A DNA stretch of 15,283 nucleotides from an uncultured Clostridia bacterium (lineage in GTDB: Bacteria; Bacillota; Clostridia; Oscillospirales; Ruminococcaceae), in NCBI GenBank assembly GCA_947631585.1, contig CANRLY010000021.1:1-15283 (forward strand), written 5' to 3'. Positions 14,034 through 15,283 of the stretch are shown in pieces. The notes under the pieces were generated by a model. That model was not told the origin of the DNA. It searched no databases and saw nothing but the letters and a program-made list of their open reading frames with translations. The position numbers were made by a program, and so were the translations under genes. The stretch's first letter is position 1. The number at the start of each line of letters is the position of its first letter.

Positions 14034-14061
14034 TACACCTCTTTACGAGGTGTATTTTTTT
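14034..14061 (+). terminator. Intrinsic terminator of the proS unit, overlapping the rpmG transcription start
   Basis: TACACCTC (14034-14041) pairs perfectly with GAGGTGTA (14047-14054), 5-nt loop TTTAC, followed by seven T. The nearest upstream gene is proS, ending 95 bp before. The stem begins 3 bp after the -10 element of the rpmG promoter, so the same DNA would be the 5' end of the rpmG transcript. Confidence 0.75.
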
Positions 14062-14245
14062 GTGCGCATTTTTTGCCGTGAAAAGTGCATTTCGTGAGGC
14101 GCAGATCGAATGAGTGCTGCGCTTCGGGACCGGTCAGGTCCAGTGCGAGGGAGGCAAAAGCGGCTTGCGTGATGAAACCGCAGGTCAGGAGACATGGGGC
14201 TCATCTGTTCTTGTGAGACCCGAAATTCGTCAGGAGGTGCCGAAA
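14062..14245 (+). promoter_or_regulatory. Structured leader of the rpmG-secE-nusG mRNA
   Basis: About 184 nt without a supported gene. Stems visible by eye: GCGCAG (14099-14104) with CTGCGC (14117-14122); GGACC (14127-14131) with GGTCC (14137-14141); GCGG (14160-14163) with CCGC (14178-14181); and GGGxCTCA (14197-14203) with TGAGxCCC (14214-14221), one mismatch. GTCAGG occurs three times (14133, 14184, 14229), the last overlapping the rpmG ribosome binding site. No known riboswitch, T-box or tRNA signature was recognised. It may be a ribosomal-protein autoregulatory leader, by inference. Confidence 0.45.
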
Positions 14246-14395
14246 ATGAGAGTTAAAATTACTTTGGCGTGCACAGAATGCAAGCAGAGGAATTATAACA
14301 CCAAAAAGAACAAGAAGAACGATCCGGACAGGCTTGAGATGAACAAGTACTGCAAGTTCTGCAAGAAGCATACGCTTCACAAAGAGACAAAGTAA
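14246..14395 (+). CDS. rpmG: 50S ribosomal protein L33 (zinc-binding form)
   Basis: The 49-residue protein starts MRVKITLACTECKQRNY and ends HTLHKETK, the expected L33 length. Zinc ligands C9/C12 and C36/C39 are intact, so this is the C+ form. ATG 14246 has AGGAGG 8 nt upstream. Gene order rpmG-secE-nusG is standard in Firmicutes. The frame is open upstream to 14114, but no family member extends there. Confidence 0.97.
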   Translation: MRVKITLACTECKQRNYNTKKNKKNDPDRLEMNKYCKFCKKHTLHKETK

Positions 14396-14413
14396 GCTGA
14401 AAGGAGAATTTCA

Positions 14414-14665
14414 ATGGCAAAGGATCCATCAGCTAAGTCTTCCGGCAAAAAAGAGAAGGCAAAGGTCAAGAAACAGAACAGGGTCGTTAAGTATTTCAGA
14501 GACCTGAAAAGCGAGCTGAAAAAGGTCGTTTGGCCCAGCAGAAAACAGGTCGTGAACAACACCGGTATAGTTCTGGCAGTAATGATCGTAGTAGGACTGT
14601 TCCTGGCGGGCATTGATACCGGACTGGGATTCGTGATCGATAAGCTCATAGGGATAGGCGGTTAA
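14414..14665 (+). CDS. secE: Preprotein translocase subunit SecE
   Basis: The 83-residue protein has a Lys-rich N-terminus (1-25), the conserved SecE segment VVKYFRDLKSELKKVVWPSRKQVVNNT (about 24-50) with the WPS motif, and a single membrane helix at about 52-74. SecE clamps SecY in the plasma membrane translocon. AAAGGAG lies 8 nt before the ATG; the gene is 18 bp after rpmG and 22 bp before nusG. Confidence 0.97.
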   Translation: MAKDPSAKSSGKKEKAKVKKQNRVVKYFRDLKSELKKVVWPSRKQVVNNTGIVLAVMIVVGLFLAGIDTGLGFVIDKLIGIGG

Positions 14666-14687
14666 GTTTCACAGGGGAGGTTGTCAA

Positions 14688-15221
14688 ATGGCGGACTCGG
14701 CAAAATGGTATGCTATCCATACTTATTCAGGATATGAAAAAAAGGTCGCTGACAGCATAGTCAAGGTGGTTGAGAACCAGAAGCTCCAGGACCTGATCGA
14801 AGAAGTCAATATTCCCATGGAAACAGTTACGGAGATCCGTGACAATAAGACCGTTGAGGTCGAAAGAAAGCTGTTTCCCAGCTATGTGCTGGTGAAAATG
14901 GTGCTTACAGACGAAAGCTGGTATATCGTAAGGAATACCACAGGCTGTACAGGCTTCGTGGGACCGGGATCGAGACCGGTGCCGCTGACCGATAAGGAAG
15001 TCGCCGCTCTGGGAGTGGAATCTTCCGGCAGAGCAGTGGTAGAAACGAATATCAAAGCCGGCGACCAGGTGTCCATCAAGGGCGGCTCGGTGGACGGCAT
15101 GACGGGAACTGTCAAGAGCATAGACCTGGAAGCGCAGACTGCGCTGATAGCAGTGTCCATGTTCGGCAGGGAAACGCCTGTTACAATAGCCCTCACACAG
15201 CTTTCAAAGCTGGAAAACTGA
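14688..15221 (+). CDS. nusG: Transcription antitermination/termination factor NusG
   Basis: The 177-residue protein has the standard two-domain structure. The NGN domain at about 5-110 includes KWYAIHTYSGYEKKV, FPSYVLVKM, WYIVRNTTGCTGFVG and PVPLTDKEV. The KOW domain at about 123-175 contains GDQVSIKGGSVDGMTGTV and ends in FGRETPVTIAL. NusG binds RNA polymerase and affects pausing, and couples transcription to translation or Rho. GGGGAGG lies 9 nt before the ATG. No unusual insertion is seen. Confidence 0.98.
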   Translation: MADSAKWYAIHTYSGYEKKVADSIVKVVENQKLQDLIEEVNIPMETVTEIRDNKTVEVERKLFPSYVLVKMVLTDESWYIVRNTTGCTGFVGPGSRPVPLTDKEVAALGVESSGRAVVETNIKAGDQVSIKGGSVDGMTGTVKSIDLEAQTALIAVSMFGRETPVTIALTQLSKLEN

Positions 15222-15223
15222 TC

Positions 15224-15252
15224 TTCCCGATAAGAAAAAGGGATATCGGAAA
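15224..15252 (+). promoter_or_regulatory. Small inverted repeat after nusG
   Basis: TTCCCGATA (15224-15232) and TATCGGAAA (15244-15252) can pair over 9 positions with one mismatch, 11-nt loop. There is no T run, so it is not a convincing terminator. It may belong to the leader of the next gene, expected to be rplK. The remaining bases to 15283 show nothing. Confidence 0.3.
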
Positions 15253-15283
15253 AACAGCGAAATTTACAGATAACAAGCACTTC

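Noticed and set aside
14114..14245. N-terminal extension of L33 (44 residues)
   Set aside because: Open by chance: L33 has a fixed short length and ATG 14246 has an AGGAGG at 8 nt.
15224..15252. Terminator after nusG
   Set aside because: The stem is short with a mismatch and has no T run; the operon probably continues to rplK.
1..15283. tRNA or rRNA genes, CRISPR arrays, complete insertion sequences, phage genes
   Set aside because: Looked for on both strands; no cloverleaf tRNA with CCA/T-loop, no regularly spaced repeats and no transposase or integrase were seen.

Overview
The window looks like chromosome from a Gram-positive gut or rumen member of the Clostridia, most likely Ruminococcus or a close relative. 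The evidence is a full-length Spo0A, an ECF sigma factor with its putative partner, a Gram-positive-style type IV pilus operon with no secretin gene, a lipoprotein GH5 endoglucanase of the ruminal and clostridial type, a eukaryote/archaeal-type prolyl-tRNA synthetase (ProS type 3), and the rpmG-secE-nusG ribosomal/transcription block. Base composition is near 50% GC. Strong AGGAGG-like ribosome binding sites and several TTG/GTG starts fit this group. The genus is inferred; no rRNA gene is present.

Layout. (1) 1-1409, minus strand: an ECF sigma factor followed by a membrane protein that runs off the left edge and is probably its anti-sigma partner. (2) 1410-1758: a divergent control region holding a minus-strand promoter and, upstream of spo0A, a plus-strand promoter with two Spo0A-box-like sites exactly 30 bp apart. 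(3) 1759-2556 spo0A, closed by a good intrinsic terminator. (4) 2647-11672: a perfect-consensus promoter drives a type IV pilus/pseudopilus operon: major pilin, terminator-like hairpin, PilC, PilM, PilN, PilO, a PilX-like protein, two minor pilins and the PilB ATPase. No terminator separates this from a PHP-domain phosphoesterase gene and a GH5 endo-glucanase lipoprotein gene, which ends in a strong terminator. (5) 11714-12160: an unusual non-coding region with a roughly 104-nt GC-rich element that folds as a closed three-hairpin cloverleaf, then a TATAAT promoter abutting a 195-bp element bounded by perfect 22-bp inverted repeats. (6) 12161-13938: a small membrane protein gene coupled to proS. 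(7) 13939-15283: a promoter abutting a terminator-like hairpin, a structured leader of about 185 nt, then rpmG, secE and nusG. The expected rplK would lie just past the right edge.

How it works together. The pilus genes can supply a pilin, an inner-membrane platform (PilC), an assembly scaffold (PilM/N/O), minor pilins and one motor (PilB). No retraction ATPase (PilT) or prepilin peptidase (PilD) lies in the window. A surface-anchored cellulase in the same apparent transcription unit suggests a link between fibre attachment and cellulose or glucan breakdown, though this is inference. The least explained DNA is 11714-12160 and the rpmG leader at 14034-14245.
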